From Agrobacterium larrymoorei (GTDB lineage: Bacteria; Pseudomonadota; Alphaproteobacteria; Rhizobiales; Rhizobiaceae): DNA of 64,000 bases. Location: positions 1-64,000 of the forward strand of contig NZ_CP039694.1 of the NCBI RefSeq assembly GCF_005145045.1, given 5' to 3'. The position numbers and the translations under genes are program-made. The notes under the pieces are model-generated. The model saw nothing but the letters and a program-made list of their open reading frames with translations, was not told where the DNA came from and made no database searches. Positions 55,068-64,000 of this stretch are shown piece after piece. Each line of letters opens with the position of its first letter. The stretch's first letter is position 1.

Positions 55068-56675
55068 ATGACGACTCCACTTCTGGACATTCAGAACCTT
55101 CATATCGGACGAGCGAACCGCTCGGAAACGTCGACAATTGTCGATGATATCTCGTTCTCGCTGCAAAAGGGCAGGGTACTCGGCCTCATCGGTGAGTCCG
55201 GCGCCGGGAAATCGACGATCGGGCTCGCTGCCCTTGGCTTTGTCCGGCCCGGTCTGGCGTTCGAATCGGGAGCAATTCTGTTCGATGGCGTGGATCTCGT
55301 TTCGATCAGTGAGGACGCGCGCAGGCAGTTGCGCGGGAACCGCATCGCCTATGTTGCCCAATCGGCGGGCGCGGCGTTCAATCCCGCCCATCGCCTGCGG
55401 GATCAGATCACCGAATCGTCAATCCGGTCCGGGCTCGTCAGCCGTGTTCGCGCGAATGCCCGTGCCAATGATCTGCTTCGCCTTCTCGGCCTGCCGGATC
55501 CGGTACGCTTCGGTGACAAGTTTCCCCATCAGGTCTCCGGTGGCCAGCTACAACGCGCAATGACAGCCATGGCCCTGTGTTCGAACCCCGATCTTGTCAT
55601 CTTCGACGAGCCGACAACCGCACTTGACGTGACGACCCAGATCGAAGTTCTCAAAGCCATTCGCGATGCCATCGACTACGCCGGGGCTGCCGCCCTCTAT
55701 ATCAGTCATGATCTGGCGGTTGTCACGCAGATTGCAGACGACGTCATGGTGCTGCGGCACGGCAAGACTGTCGAATACGGGCCGGTCGCTCGCATTGTCG
55801 AACAGCCGGTGCATACTTACACCCGCATGCTTGTCACGGCCAGCCAACTGGAGCGGCAGTCTCAGCCGGTCCGCGAAACCTGCGTGCTCACGGTTTCCGG
55901 CATATCGGCGGCTTATACTGATGGATCGCCGGTTTTGTCGGATGTGTCGCTTGAAATCCGGGCCGGAGAAACTGCCGCCCTAGTCGGCGAATCCGGTTCG
56001 GGAAAATCGACCCTCGGGCGCGTGATCAACGGTCTATTACAGCCGTTGAAGGGTACCGTTCATTTCAGCGGCGAACATCTTGACGCACAGACTTCCAAGC
56101 GATCGTTCGAGCAGCGCCGGTTGCTGCAAACGATCCACCAGATGCCGGATACCGCCCTCAATCCTCGTCATACAGTAGAAGAAATCGTCGGGCGGCCGGT
56201 CACTCTCTATGAGGGATTGCGGGGCGCAGCCCGGCGGGAGCGCGTCAGGGAGTTGCTTACCCAGGTGGAGCTTGATCCGTCGCTGGCCAGTCGGAACCCG
56301 CGTTCGCTGTCGGGAGGCCAAAAGCAGCGGGTTTGCATCGCCCGGGCCCTTGCCGCTCGCCCACAGCTGATCATCTGCGACGAACCAACTTCGGCCTTGG
56401 ATCCGCTAGTCGCCAAGGACGTCCTGGCCTTGCTTCTTCGCCTTCAGCGCGAAAGCGGAATCGCATATCTGTTCATCACGCACGATCTCAACATCGTCCG
56501 CGCGATCGCCGCGCATGTCAGCATCCTGCATCTCGGCAAGATCGTGCGCCGTGGCGAGACGGAAGACGTGCTGTCGCCGCCATTTGACACCTATACGGAG
56601 CGGCTCGTTAATGCTGTCCCAAAGATCGAGATTGGTTGGATGGACCGACACTTCTCCATGGCACTGAAGCAATGA
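55068..56675 (+). CDS. Fused dual-domain ABC ATPase (DppDF type)
   Basis: A 535-residue protein with two complete ABC ATPase domains. The first has Walker A GESGAGKST (about 44), signature VSGGQLQRAMTAMAL and Walker B LVIFDEPTTALD. The second has GESGSGKST near residue 310, signature LSGGQKQRVCIARAL and LIICDEPTSALD. It thus does the work of separate DppD and DppF. The start is placed at 55068, four bases after dppC. No lesion is visible. Last gene of the operon begun at 50656. Confidence 0.92.
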   Translation: MTTPLLDIQNLHIGRANRSETSTIVDDISFSLQKGRVLGLIGESGAGKSTIGLAALGFVRPGLAFESGAILFDGVDLVSISEDARRQLRGNRIAYVAQSAGAAFNPAHRLRDQITESSIRSGLVSRVRANARANDLLRLLGLPDPVRFGDKFPHQVSGGQLQRAMTAMALCSNPDLVIFDEPTTALDVTTQIEVLKAIRDAIDYAGAAALYISHDLAVVTQIADDVMVLRHGKTVEYGPVARIVEQPVHTYTRMLVTASQLERQSQPVRETCVLTVSGISAAYTDGSPVLSDVSLEIRAGETAALVGESGSGKSTLGRVINGLLQPLKGTVHFSGEHLDAQTSKRSFEQRRLLQTIHQMPDTALNPRHTVEEIVGRPVTLYEGLRGAARRERVRELLTQVELDPSLASRNPRSLSGGQKQRVCIARALAARPQLIICDEPTSALDPLVAKDVLALLLRLQRESGIAYLFITHDLNIVRAIAAHVSILHLGKIVRRGETEDVLSPPFDTYTERLVNAVPKIEIGWMDRHFSMALKQ

Positions 56676-57385
56676 CGAAGCTCTTGGTCTGTTTTGAAAT
56701 GATAGGGTTCTGCTTCGTCCCGGACTGGGTTCCCGGTTCATCCCCTCAATCCTCTAAGCCGCAGGGCTTACAAAAGCCGCATCGGCTATTACCGCGCGCA
56801 AGCCATTGATCGTGAATGGCTTCGATAACTCGCGAGCATCTGCAATACATACACGGAAGACGACAGTCTTTGGCAGAAAGCCGGTTTCGACGGAGGCGAG
56901 GCAAGGCTGACGAGGTCGTCCATCGCTGTATCGTACTTCCTCGACTACCCCAGCGCACCCGGGCCGGGCGAGTTTTACGCGGTTGTGGTGGGGCAGTTTG
57001 CTTTCCTAGGTCGGCATCGCGAATTGATCGTTGAAGGTCTACGAAATGACGATGCCAAAGTGCGCAGAAAATTCGTTTGCTGGCTAATTACCATAACCGT
57101 TTCGTAGCGAGTTTGCAGGCAAGCTGTGACCTTACGGGTTCCAATGGTGCATTTGAGGCGGAGCTTGGAATATCTACACAGGCAATGTTCGACTCTTTAC
57201 CGATCGAACCCACTTGGGACCGCCACCCGGACCGCATCCACGCTCTTGCTGAGTCCGTGGCGGTCGATTGGTAGGCGGGTTTGGGTCGGACGAGGGCAGG
57301 CCTAACCTAGCGCACGTCTGAAAGCTCGCAGGTTCAGGGTGCTTTTGAGGATAAACGTGCATAACCTATTTCCCGTGAGTCTCCA
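56676..57385. other. Gene-poor stretch with a probable decayed coding remnant
   Basis: A plus-strand frame from about 56830 to 57108 without a start reads KAGFDGGEARLTRSS, FLDYPSAPGPGEFYAVV, FLGRHRELIVEGL, and looks protein-like. A second frame (57077-57274) follows after a shift. Neither has a ribosome site or a recognised family, so a broken gene is the best guess. Confidence 0.35.
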
Positions 57386-58210
57386 TCATATGCTTTGCCC
57401 GCTGGCAACGACGTTCTTAGTGGGTTGAGGAAACGGATGGGTTGGTGGTAGCAGCGATGCGAGGCGCAACTCCGTCTCAGGCGTGACGTGACGACAAAGA
57501 CCAGAAACCGGCCCAATGCCATAGCGTGCGAAATATGGTTTTATAAGGTCGTACCCACGTTGATCACCCGTCTGATAGTGACGGAAGATCCAGTAGGCGA
57601 TCAGGTCCGCCATTTGAATCAGGCGAGATGCTTTGGAATCCAGAAAAAGCGGGACTTCAGCAAAGTTCCGAAGTTGCCCGGTTGCATGCCCAACGTGCTT
57701 GAACACATGAGACAGCGTCTGGATTTTTTCCTCGTAGTTGCTCTTATCGAGGATGACCAAGCCGCGTTGCGGGTTCTTCTTCTTGTATAGCGTTTTCAGA
57801 TATCCATCGAAACACGAAGCCACTTCTTCGAAACTACGAGCAAGAATATCGTTAGGGCTGAGGAGCTTCTTCTCGATGACGCAGGCGTAGACTTTCAGCT
57901 GCAGCTGCTTGTCGGCTAGTAGAGACAAGATATCGACGACGGCTTGAACCCTGTCATTTGGAGCCACGCCTTTCCAAGGTCCGCTGCCCGACCGCATCGG
58001 GTTTCCATGAAACTCAATGTCACGAGGATTGGCTGGGCTGAAGCGCGCTGCGACTGGATCTATCTGGCTTTCCAGCCAATGCGTCTGGCGCTCGAATATG
58101 CTGAACCCGGCGAGGACAAAGAAGTCGGAGCTTGGATCATGTGAGTGACCGGACTCGTCAAGATACAGTAGATGCAACAAATCCCCCTGAAACGAAAAAG
58201 CGGACCGCAT
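57386..58210 (-). CDS. DUF3800 family protein
   Basis: A protein of about 274 residues with the DUF3800 pattern: N-terminal LLYLDESGHSHDPSSDFFVLAG, a middle with NPRDIEFHGNPM, and the C-terminal LFLDSKASRLIQMADLIAYW. The fold is RNase H-like with acidic residues (D of YLDESG, D of QMADL), and members often lie near phage or defence genes; activity is unproven. The start is uncertain. The ATG at 58210 lies inside a 22-bp palindrome, a TTG at 58246 extends it, and a TTG at 58177 after AGGGGG would give the usual family start. Confidence 0.82.
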   Translation of the reverse strand: MRSAFSFQGDLLHLLYLDESGHSHDPSSDFFVLAGFSIFERQTHWLESQIDPVAARFSPANPRDIEFHGNPMRSGSGPWKGVAPNDRVQAVVDILSLLADKQLQLKVYACVIEKKLLSPNDILARSFEEVASCFDGYLKTLYKKKNPQRGLVILDKSNYEEKIQTLSHVFKHVGHATGQLRNFAEVPLFLDSKASRLIQMADLIAYWIFRHYQTGDQRGYDLIKPYFARYGIGPVSGLCRHVTPETELRLASLLPPTHPFPQPTKNVVASGQSI

Positions 58211-58220
58211 GCGGTCCGCT
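58199..58220. repeat. Perfect 22-bp palindrome followed by a T-run on the minus strand
   Basis: AGCGGACCGCA/TGCGGTCCGCT is a perfect palindrome. On the minus strand it is followed by TTTTCG, resembling an intrinsic terminator, yet it overlaps the 5' end of the DUF3800 gene. It may be an attenuator or operator, or may end transcripts entering from the right. Confidence 0.65.
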
Positions 58221-58944
58221 CGAATTCGGTAAGCCGAGTGAAACAATCGTTCAACGCACCGACGGATCAGTGCTCTCGACTATGACCAACATATATCTGT
58301 TAGGTGTTCGCTTTTCAAGAGGGCGGCTCCGCACTGGTGCGCGCCTCACAATGGATCGCTCATCGCGTCTCGTCATTCCGTCACCTCTACACAAAAAAAT
58401 AGGGCCACCGGAATACCGAGGCCCTTTAATTGTGAAGGTCAAAAACCTCCAGAGGGGAACAGCTGATACGATGGACCTGGGAGGACGCCATCGCGTGCAT
58501 CAGCTATAGGCATACTGCCTACATATTATGCGGTGCGCAAACAAGAATTGTGCAACGCACCTATGCAAAAGGGGACGGTCTACCTAACACCCCCGAATTT
58601 GCGGTTGCTTGCCGCGTGCCGCTCCTTCTCAACCGTACGCCAGCATTGGCGGCGAGCTACTCCCAGACCGGTGTGGACGGACGACTAGAGTGTGGTGTGC
58701 GGTGACGTGTCCCGGACCAGCAAGATCTTTGAAACTCGAGGCCGGGCTCATGGAGGCGTTCCATTCCCGCTCTTAATGTATGGCTTCCTGGTCCAGCCCC
58801 GGATCTCCGTCGATCAACCCGCTGCGGGGTCCGCTACGCAAGCGTGCGGCCACTCGGCTTTGCCTTCGCGGTGATCGCGACCGGTTCCGGACACTGACGG
58901 GAGCCATCGAGCGGGAACGGCCCGCTCCAAGATGGAGCCCTTCG
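58211..58944. other. Gene-free stretch between DUF3800 and the plasmid maintenance genes
   Basis: No convincing gene. It contains a terminator-like hairpin at 58401-58425 and GGAG just before 58945. A 125-codon plus frame (58132-58509) overlaps both hairpins and lacks a family; it was not accepted. Confidence 0.4.
58393..58425 (-). terminator. Terminator-like hairpin, minus strand
   Basis: AGGGCC (58401-58406) pairs with GGCCCT (58420-58425). Read on the minus strand the stem is followed by ATTTTTTT, an intrinsic terminator. No minus-strand gene is seen to its right, so it may end a small RNA. Confidence 0.5.
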
Positions 58945-59127
58945 ATGAACACAGATCTCACCGTCGCACAGAACCACGCCTTCCAGCTTTCCCGCACCCT
59001 TATGGTCCCCGTCACGCTTTTCCGCTCTGGCGACGAGTTCGGCGTCCTTCCGAGCGACGAACTCGATGACGGCGAGGTCGAGACCATCGCTGAGTTCGAT
59101 CCCTTCGCGTACGGGCCGGCTCATTGA
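58945..59127 (+). CDS. Small conserved-type plasmid protein
   Basis: A 60-residue acidic protein (MNTDLTVAQNHAFQLSRTLM... ending DPFAYGPAH). GGAGCCC lies nine bases before the ATG. It sits at the head of the TOPRIM/DUF1419/DUF3085 gene group, whose members recur together on rhizobial plasmids. No domain is recognised. Confidence 0.6.
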   Translation: MNTDLTVAQNHAFQLSRTLMVPVTLFRSGDEFGVLPSDELDDGEVETIAEFDPFAYGPAH

Positions 59128-59337
59128 GCCGGCATTCCTTGCCGCTTGCGAGCTGCAGGCGGCAAGGGAAGCTTCGCCGCGGCTGGTGCGGCCCCTCGGT
59201 TGCCATGGTGCAGATCTGCAGGTTGCCAGCCGCGCCCTTGCCTCCTTTGCTCTTCGCGGACCGTCGGAAACGGTCCCGCAAATTTTGGGAGAAATGAATC
59301 GGACAAGAAGGGCGGCGCCAAGAGCGCCGGCAAAGGG

Positions 59338-60300
59338 ATGGAAAAACAGAAACTGGAAGACCTACGGGATCGTGTGCCTTGCGCCGTCGTGCTGGAGCAG
59401 GCAAGGTTCGCGGTCGATCTGAAGGAATGCACACGGCGGGCAATCAAATACCGGCGCGGCCGGGAGATTGTCATCGTCATACACGGCGGCAGGGGATGGT
59501 TCGACCCGCTCTCCGAGGCCAAGGGCGATGTCTTCAGCCTCGTTCAGCATATGGAGGGCTTTTCCTTTGTTGATGCTCTCAATCGTGTCGCGTCGCTGGT
59601 TGGGGTCGACTTGCAGGAGCCAGAGTGGCGACGCTCGGTGCGCGATGCGGCTCCTGTAGCATCCATCTTGGAGCGATGGGACGGTCGGCGAAAGCCATGG
59701 CGCGGGTCAATGACATGGCGCTACCTTTCAACCGATCGATACCTACCGAACAGGATCATCCGGGCCGCTGTTGAGACCAACGTCCTGCGGGAAGGGCCTT
59801 ACGGCAGCATGTGGGCGGCCCATGTCGATGACGCTGGTGCCGTGACCGGCTGGGAAGAGCGCGGCCCGGACTGGCGGGGATTTTCGACTGGCGGATCGAA
59901 AGTGCTGTTCCGGCTCGGTGCCAAAGACGCGCTGCGCTTATGCGTCACCGAAGCAGCGATCGACGCCATGAGCCTGGTCGCTTTCGAAGGGCTGCGCGAC
60001 GGAAGCCTCTATCTCAGTACCGGCGGAGGCTGGTCGCCGACGACGGAGGTGGCCCTGCGCAAGCTGGCCGCGCGTCCCGGTGCTGTTCTGGTCGCGGCCA
60101 CCGACGCCAACAGCCAGGGTGAAAGTTTTGCCGGCCGCCTTCGCGACATTGCCGATGAGACGGGCTGCGACTGGTTACGGCTGAAGCCGCCGGCCGAGGA
60201 CTGGAATGATGCGCTACGCGCTCGCGAGCAAGGAAGGAGCGGAAGAAGAATGGAAAGAGATCGAGGGCTGCCGCATGCCCGCCGGCCGCGTCAAGGGTAA
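59338..60300 (+). CDS. DUF3991/TOPRIM domain protein
   Basis: A 320-residue primase-like protein. Residues about 1-85 are the DUF3991-type N-terminal part (LEDLRDRVPCAVVLEQARFA, then GGRGWFDPLSEAKGDVFSLV). Residues about 195-290 are a TOPRIM domain (LRLCVTEAAIDAMSLVAFE with the catalytic Glu, then VLVAATDANSQGESFA with the Asp pair). Such proteins are found on large rhizobial plasmids near transfer or maintenance genes and may assist plasmid DNA synthesis. The start at 59338 is the first in-frame ATG that fits the family; the longer frame from 59146 is unlikely. Confidence 0.82.
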   Translation: MEKQKLEDLRDRVPCAVVLEQARFAVDLKECTRRAIKYRRGREIVIVIHGGRGWFDPLSEAKGDVFSLVQHMEGFSFVDALNRVASLVGVDLQEPEWRRSVRDAAPVASILERWDGRRKPWRGSMTWRYLSTDRYLPNRIIRAAVETNVLREGPYGSMWAAHVDDAGAVTGWEERGPDWRGFSTGGSKVLFRLGAKDALRLCVTEAAIDAMSLVAFEGLRDGSLYLSTGGGWSPTTEVALRKLAARPGAVLVAATDANSQGESFAGRLRDIADETGCDWLRLKPPAEDWNDALRAREQGRSGRRMERDRGLPHARRPRQG

Positions 60301-60442
60301 AGCTTCGCCCGGCCACGCCGGCCCTTGACCCGCCCGGACGGAGAGGCGGCTTGAGGGGAGGGGTCAGGAAGGGCTGAAGAGAAGATGGCGACCATGAGGA
60401 TCCGCCGCACTCCCGCCCGGACGAGGCTGAAGGAGCCCGCTC

Positions 60443-61042
60443 ATGACCTTCTCTCCTATCCGCAAAGTTTATCAGGGTGTCGCCGATCGCCGGCAGATGT
60501 TCCGCATGTTCGATCGACACGCGCAGCGCCCGAACCGTTGGGAGGGCGACGATGGTGCCCTCTACACCGGAGAGTGGTTCGAGCTCGGTGAGCGCGAGCA
60601 CGATTACATGTTCGAGATCCTGCCCCCACTTTGGATGCGTGGCGATATGTTTGCCATGCGGGAATTTTTGACGGGCTCGGTCACTTCCGTCTTCTTCACC
60701 CTGAGGATTGACGGTCAAATCCGCTATTTTCATGGCTATTGCGACCTTGCTGATACGTCGTCGCTCCAGCAGATGCGCACCACGATTATCGAGCGGGAAA
60801 CACGCCCCGTCCGGGCAATGACCCGTGAGGAAAGGCTGGAGCACATCTGGTCGAGCACCGCTGATGACTATCGCGGTTATGCTGATTTCCAGTTTTTTGG
60901 CTCCAAGCGTGGCAGGCGAAAGATCCGCATGTTTGGAACCGCTACGGTCAACGTCAAGCTCCTGGAGGATCTGACCGACGCGGAGATTTCAGCGAAGCTG
61001 CCAGTCCATCTGCGATATCTGCCCGACGCGGTTGCTGCATAA
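60443..61042 (+). CDS. DUF1419 family protein
   Basis: A 199-residue protein matching DUF1419 of rhizobial plasmids: GVADRRQMFRMFDRHAQRPNRW near the start, then GEWFELGEREHDYMFEILPP, and MREFLTGSVTSVFFTLRIDG. No catalytic motif or membrane segment is visible and the function is unknown. It is followed after 12 bases by a DUF3085-type gene in the same orientation, so the two are probably co-transcribed. Confidence 0.8.
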   Translation: MTFSPIRKVYQGVADRRQMFRMFDRHAQRPNRWEGDDGALYTGEWFELGEREHDYMFEILPPLWMRGDMFAMREFLTGSVTSVFFTLRIDGQIRYFHGYCDLADTSSLQQMRTTIIERETRPVRAMTREERLEHIWSSTADDYRGYADFQFFGSKRGRRKIRMFGTATVNVKLLEDLTDAEISAKLPVHLRYLPDAVAA

Positions 61043-61054
61043 GGGAGGTGGGTC

Positions 61055-61456
61055 ATGCTTTCCTTTCCGATCGAATCCGTACGAGCGGTCGTGGCCCGCG
61101 GTCGCACCGACGCAGAAGCTAACGGCGGTTTCCGCAGCCCTCATTACGGTCTTTCTCCCGGTCGGGATGAACAGCCGGGTGTCTGGCTCGTGGGTGATCA
61201 CGGTGTCTACCTGTGCTCGAACGGCAAATTGCCGGACGGCGAAACGCCGTTCATCGCCTATGCCCTCGAATGCGATCCCCGCACGAACGACGACTGGTTC
61301 GAGGTCAAGCGGAGGACGTTCGTCGGAGATGACGGCGTCGAATTCATCGACGCGACGCAGCTGGAGGCCATGATCTCTGCCTGCCCAAACGCCCGGCATC
61401 TTGGCATCAGCTTTCAGGCAGACTCGATGGAACTCTTCATCATCGAGTGGTCATAA
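61055..61456 (+). CDS. DUF3085-type protein
   Basis: A 133-residue protein of the DUF3085 type: LSFPIESVRAVVARGRTDAE, then PGVWLVGDHGVYLCSNGKLP, the signature block. GGGAGGTGGG lies just before the ATG, an excellent ribosome site. Function is unknown. The group is common beside the giant methylase/helicase gene that follows here. Confidence 0.75.
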   Translation: MLSFPIESVRAVVARGRTDAEANGGFRSPHYGLSPGRDEQPGVWLVGDHGVYLCSNGKLPDGETPFIAYALECDPRTNDDWFEVKRRTFVGDDGVEFIDATQLEAMISACPNARHLGISFQADSMELFIIEWS

Positions 61457-61552
61457 CGTCCCGCCGCAGCGGGATCCCAACATCAATGGAGGTTTTGTCG
61501 CCCATCCCCTGTGGTGGGCCGATGAGGCATGCTTTCACAAGGAGATTTCATC

Positions 61553-64000
61553 ATGAGCAACGATCCCTTCACGGTCGATATGTTCGGCAACACCGCTCTT
61601 TCCTCCGGCCTTGGCCTCGGTGTAACAGCCTTCGGGGGTTTCGCACCCGAGGCTGCCAACGACGACGATCCCGATCCAACACCGCCAACTCCGGCTCCGT
61701 CGATGCGGCTTGCCAGCATCCCGGCAGCTGGTCGTCGTGAACAATGCGACCGGTCGAACTTCTATTTCGAGGAGGGAGAAGATCGCGGTCTGGCCGCGTC
61801 GTGGAAAGAGCGGGCACGATTGAATGTCGCCGCGATCCTGTCGGCAAACGAACTCGAAAAGCTCTCCATTTCCGCGACACGCGAACAGCAGAGGCGATTG
61901 ATCCGCTTTACCGGGTCGTGAAGTGGGCATACTGGGTGCAGCGCGACAGGCTGGAATAGTCACTCTCGGATACGGCGGTCTCGAGCGATGAACCGAGGTC
62001 GTCCCAGCCATCTCGGAAATCCGCCTCGCCCGGACGGCGGAAGATGCCGTTGGCGAGCTCGCCAGCGCCGATCATTATCCGGGCGATCTGGGCAGGATTG
62101 CAGCGCATGGGTTGCGCGGTGGCCGGGTGCTGGAACCGGGCATCGGCACGGGCCTGTTTCCGGCATTGATGCCTGAAGAATATCGTGGCTCCTCCTATGT
62201 CACCGGTATCGAGCTTGATCCTGTCATGACACGGATTGTCCGGCTTCTCCAGCCGAAGGCCCGGATCATCGAGGGCGATTTTGCCCGCACCGACCTTTCG
62301 CATATCTATGACCTTGCCATCGGGAACCCGCCCTTTTCCGATCGTACTGTCCCTCCGACCGGCAATACCGCGCGCTTGGTCTGCGGCTGCATGACTATTT
62401 CATTGCCCGGTCGATCGACCTGCTGAAGCCCGGTGCGTTCGCGGCCTTCGTGACCAGTTCCGGCACGATGGATAAGGCCGATATCACCGCCCGCGAGCAC
62501 ATCGCCAAATCCGCCGACCTGATTGCGGCAATCCGTCTGCCTGAGGGCAGTTTCCGCCAGGATGCCGGCACGGATGTCGTGGTCGATATCCTGTTCTTCC
62601 GCAAGCGCAAGGCGGGCGAGTCGGAGGGCGACCAGACCTGGCTCGACGTGGACGAGGTCCGTCCGGTCACTGAGGATGAGGGCGCGCTCCGTATCAATCG
62701 CTGGTTCGTCCGTCATCCGGATCTCGTGCTCGGCGATCATGCCCTGATTTCCGGTCCCTTCGGCGAGACCTATACATGCCGGCCGCGTCCCGGCGTCGAT
62801 CTCGAAATCGCATTGAACGGCGCGATCTCCCTTCTTCCGGAAGATCTTTATGACGGTGAATCGACCGTAATAGACATCGATCTGGAGGACGAACTCGGCG
62901 ATATCGTTGACCTGCGTTCGACAGGGTCGAAGGTTCGCGAAGGCAGCTTCTTCATCGATAAAGTCCGCGGACTGATGCAGATGATAGACGGTGCCCCCGT
63001 GGCGATCACCGTGCGGAGGGGCCGCTCAGCCGACGGTGTGTCGGAAAAACATATCCGGATTGTTACCAAGCTAATTCCAATCCGCGATGCGGTGCGGGAG
63101 GTGCTGAAGGCTCAGGAGCAGGATCGGCCGTGGCGTGATCTGCAGGTGCGGCTGCGCATCGCCTGGTCGTCGTTCGTTCGCGACTTCGGTCCGATCAACC
63201 ATACGACCGTCTCGATTTCGGAAGACGCTGAGACTGGGGAGGTCAGGGAGACGCATCGCCGGCCGAACCTTCAGCCCTTTCTTGACGACCCCGATTGCTG
63301 GCTGGTTGCCTCGATCGAGGATTACGATCTCGAAGCAGATACTGCTCGTCCTGGTCCGATCTTCTCCGAACGGGTGATTGCGCCACCCGCACCGCCTGTT
63401 ATCGCCAGTCCGGCCGATGCGCTGGCCGTTGTTCTCAACGAGCGCGGCCACGTCGATGTCGACCACATTGCCGAACTGCTGCATCGGGATCCGGATGCAG
63501 TGATTGCCGATCTGGGCGATGCGATTTTCCGGAACCCGGCCGATGGCGCCTGGCAGACGTCGGACGCCTATCTCTCCGGACCGGTGCGCACGAAGCTTAC
63601 CGCGGCCATCGCAGCCGCCGACCTCGATCCGGCGTTCAAGCGCAATGTCAGCGCGTTGCAACAGGTGCAGCCCGCTGATCTTCGGCCGTCCGATATCACT
63701 GCCCGCCTCGGTGCGCCATGGATCCCGGCCTCGGATGTGGTCGCCTTCGTCAAGGAGACGATGAGCGCCGAGATCAAAATCCACCACATGGCGGAAATCG
63801 GATCGTGGACCGTGGAAGCCCGCCAGCTCGGCTATATCGCCGCCGGCACGTCGGAATGGGGAACGGATCGACGCCACGCTGGCGAGTTACTTGCTGACGC
63901 TTTGAACTCGCGCGTGCCGCAGATCTACGACACCTTCAAGGATACCGACGGCGAGCGCCGGGTGTTGAACGTGGTCGACACCGAAGCGGCCCGCGACATT
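61553..64000 (+). pseudogene. Giant DNA methylase/helicase-type gene, broken; runs off the window
   Basis: The start (MSNDPFTVDMFGNTALSSGL) and an N6-adenine methylase domain mark the very large plasmid methylase/helicase family: motif I VLEPGIGTGLFP, motif IV GNPPFSDRTV. The gene is damaged in three places. After RFTG (61912) about 155 bases are inverted, so the block ANGIFRRPGEADFRDGWDD... reads only on the minus strand. One G is missing near 62114 (GLQRMG-then-RGGRVLEPG). One base is missing near 62351 (SDRTV... then LGLRLHDYFIARSIDLL). From there one frame is open to base 64000. The downstream helicase part would lie beyond the window. Confidence 0.85.
61916..62070 (-). other. Micro-inversion inside the methylase gene
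   Basis: On the minus strand this segment reads GAGELANGIFRRPGEADF, then DGWDDLGSSLETAV and SLSRCTQYAHFT. In the family this follows RFTGF and precedes PEFIIRAIW. The plus-strand flanks are exactly these: RFTG on the left and IIRAIWAGLQRMG on the right. So the block is inverted in place, with about nine bases (the PEF codons) lost at the right junction. Confidence 0.82.

Noticed and set aside
58132..58509. 125-codon plus-strand frame across two hairpins
   Set aside because: Overlaps a terminator-like hairpin and the DUF3800 5' end; no family or ribosome site.
62306..62740. Minus-strand frames of 100-144 codons in the methylase region
   Set aside because: The plus strand has the methylase motifs in order; these frames are shadows. 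The minus-strand reading at 61916-62070 was kept because it encodes the missing block.
1..64000. CRISPR arrays and rRNA genes
   Set aside because: I saw no regularly spaced direct repeats and no rRNA-like sequence in the window.

Overview
The window looks like accessory replicon DNA from an alphaproteobacterium of the Rhizobium/Agrobacterium group. It opens exactly at the start codon of repA in a complete repABC replication and partition cassette. It ends inside a family of plasmid-maintenance genes (TOPRIM/DUF3991, DUF1419, DUF3085, giant DNA methylase/helicase) typical of large rhizobial plasmids. These assignments come from reading protein motifs by eye; no database search was run.

Layout. 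(1) 1-3692: repABC, with a candidate centromere between repA and repB and a counter-transcribed RNA between repB and repC. (2) 4261-8701: a two-gene operon whose products share an effector-associated-type N-terminal domain (one carries a trypsin-like protease), then a frameshifted lipoprotein gene and a small partner. (3) 8939-15711: a minus-strand pair made of a nuclease-STAND NTPase-SEC-C protein and a partner gene cleanly split by an IS21-family insertion, which itself carries an amber mutation in istA. (4) 16028-23978: mobile-element scrapyard with a VapBC module, a decayed tyrosine recombinase, an IS110 element nested in a second IS21 element, and a response-regulator fragment. (5) 23979-33435: a co-directional sulfur-scavenging cluster (FMN reductase, SfnG-type monooxygenase, complete branched-chain-type ABC importer, SfnB-type flavoprotein) followed by a Crp/Fnr regulator. 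(6) 33656-48260: a DNA phosphorothioation island, dndA divergent from dndBCDE. In place of the usual dndFGH restriction genes it has an SF2 helicase/ParB-like pair and a DGQHR/HNH pair. (7) 48525-50414: a zeta-type toxin-antitoxin pair and IS5 debris that truncates a flavin monooxygenase gene. (8) 50656-56675: homocysteine S-methyltransferase plus a complete peptide-type ABC importer. (9) 57386-64000: a DUF3800 protein, then the plasmid housekeeping genes. The last of these, a DNA methylase gene, is broken by a roughly 155-bp internal inversion and two one-base frameshifts.

How it works together. Regions 5 and 8 look like two sulfur-acquisition modules, one for C1 sulfones/sulfonates and one for an organosulfur solute or peptide. 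Region 6 places sulfur in DNA and probably uses that mark for self/non-self discrimination. Regions 2, 3 and 6 are three separate candidate defence loci on one plasmid. The most promising for new biology are the non-canonical dnd-associated module (39913-46838), the STAND/SEC-C locus (8939-15711) and the EAD-protease pair (4261-6541).
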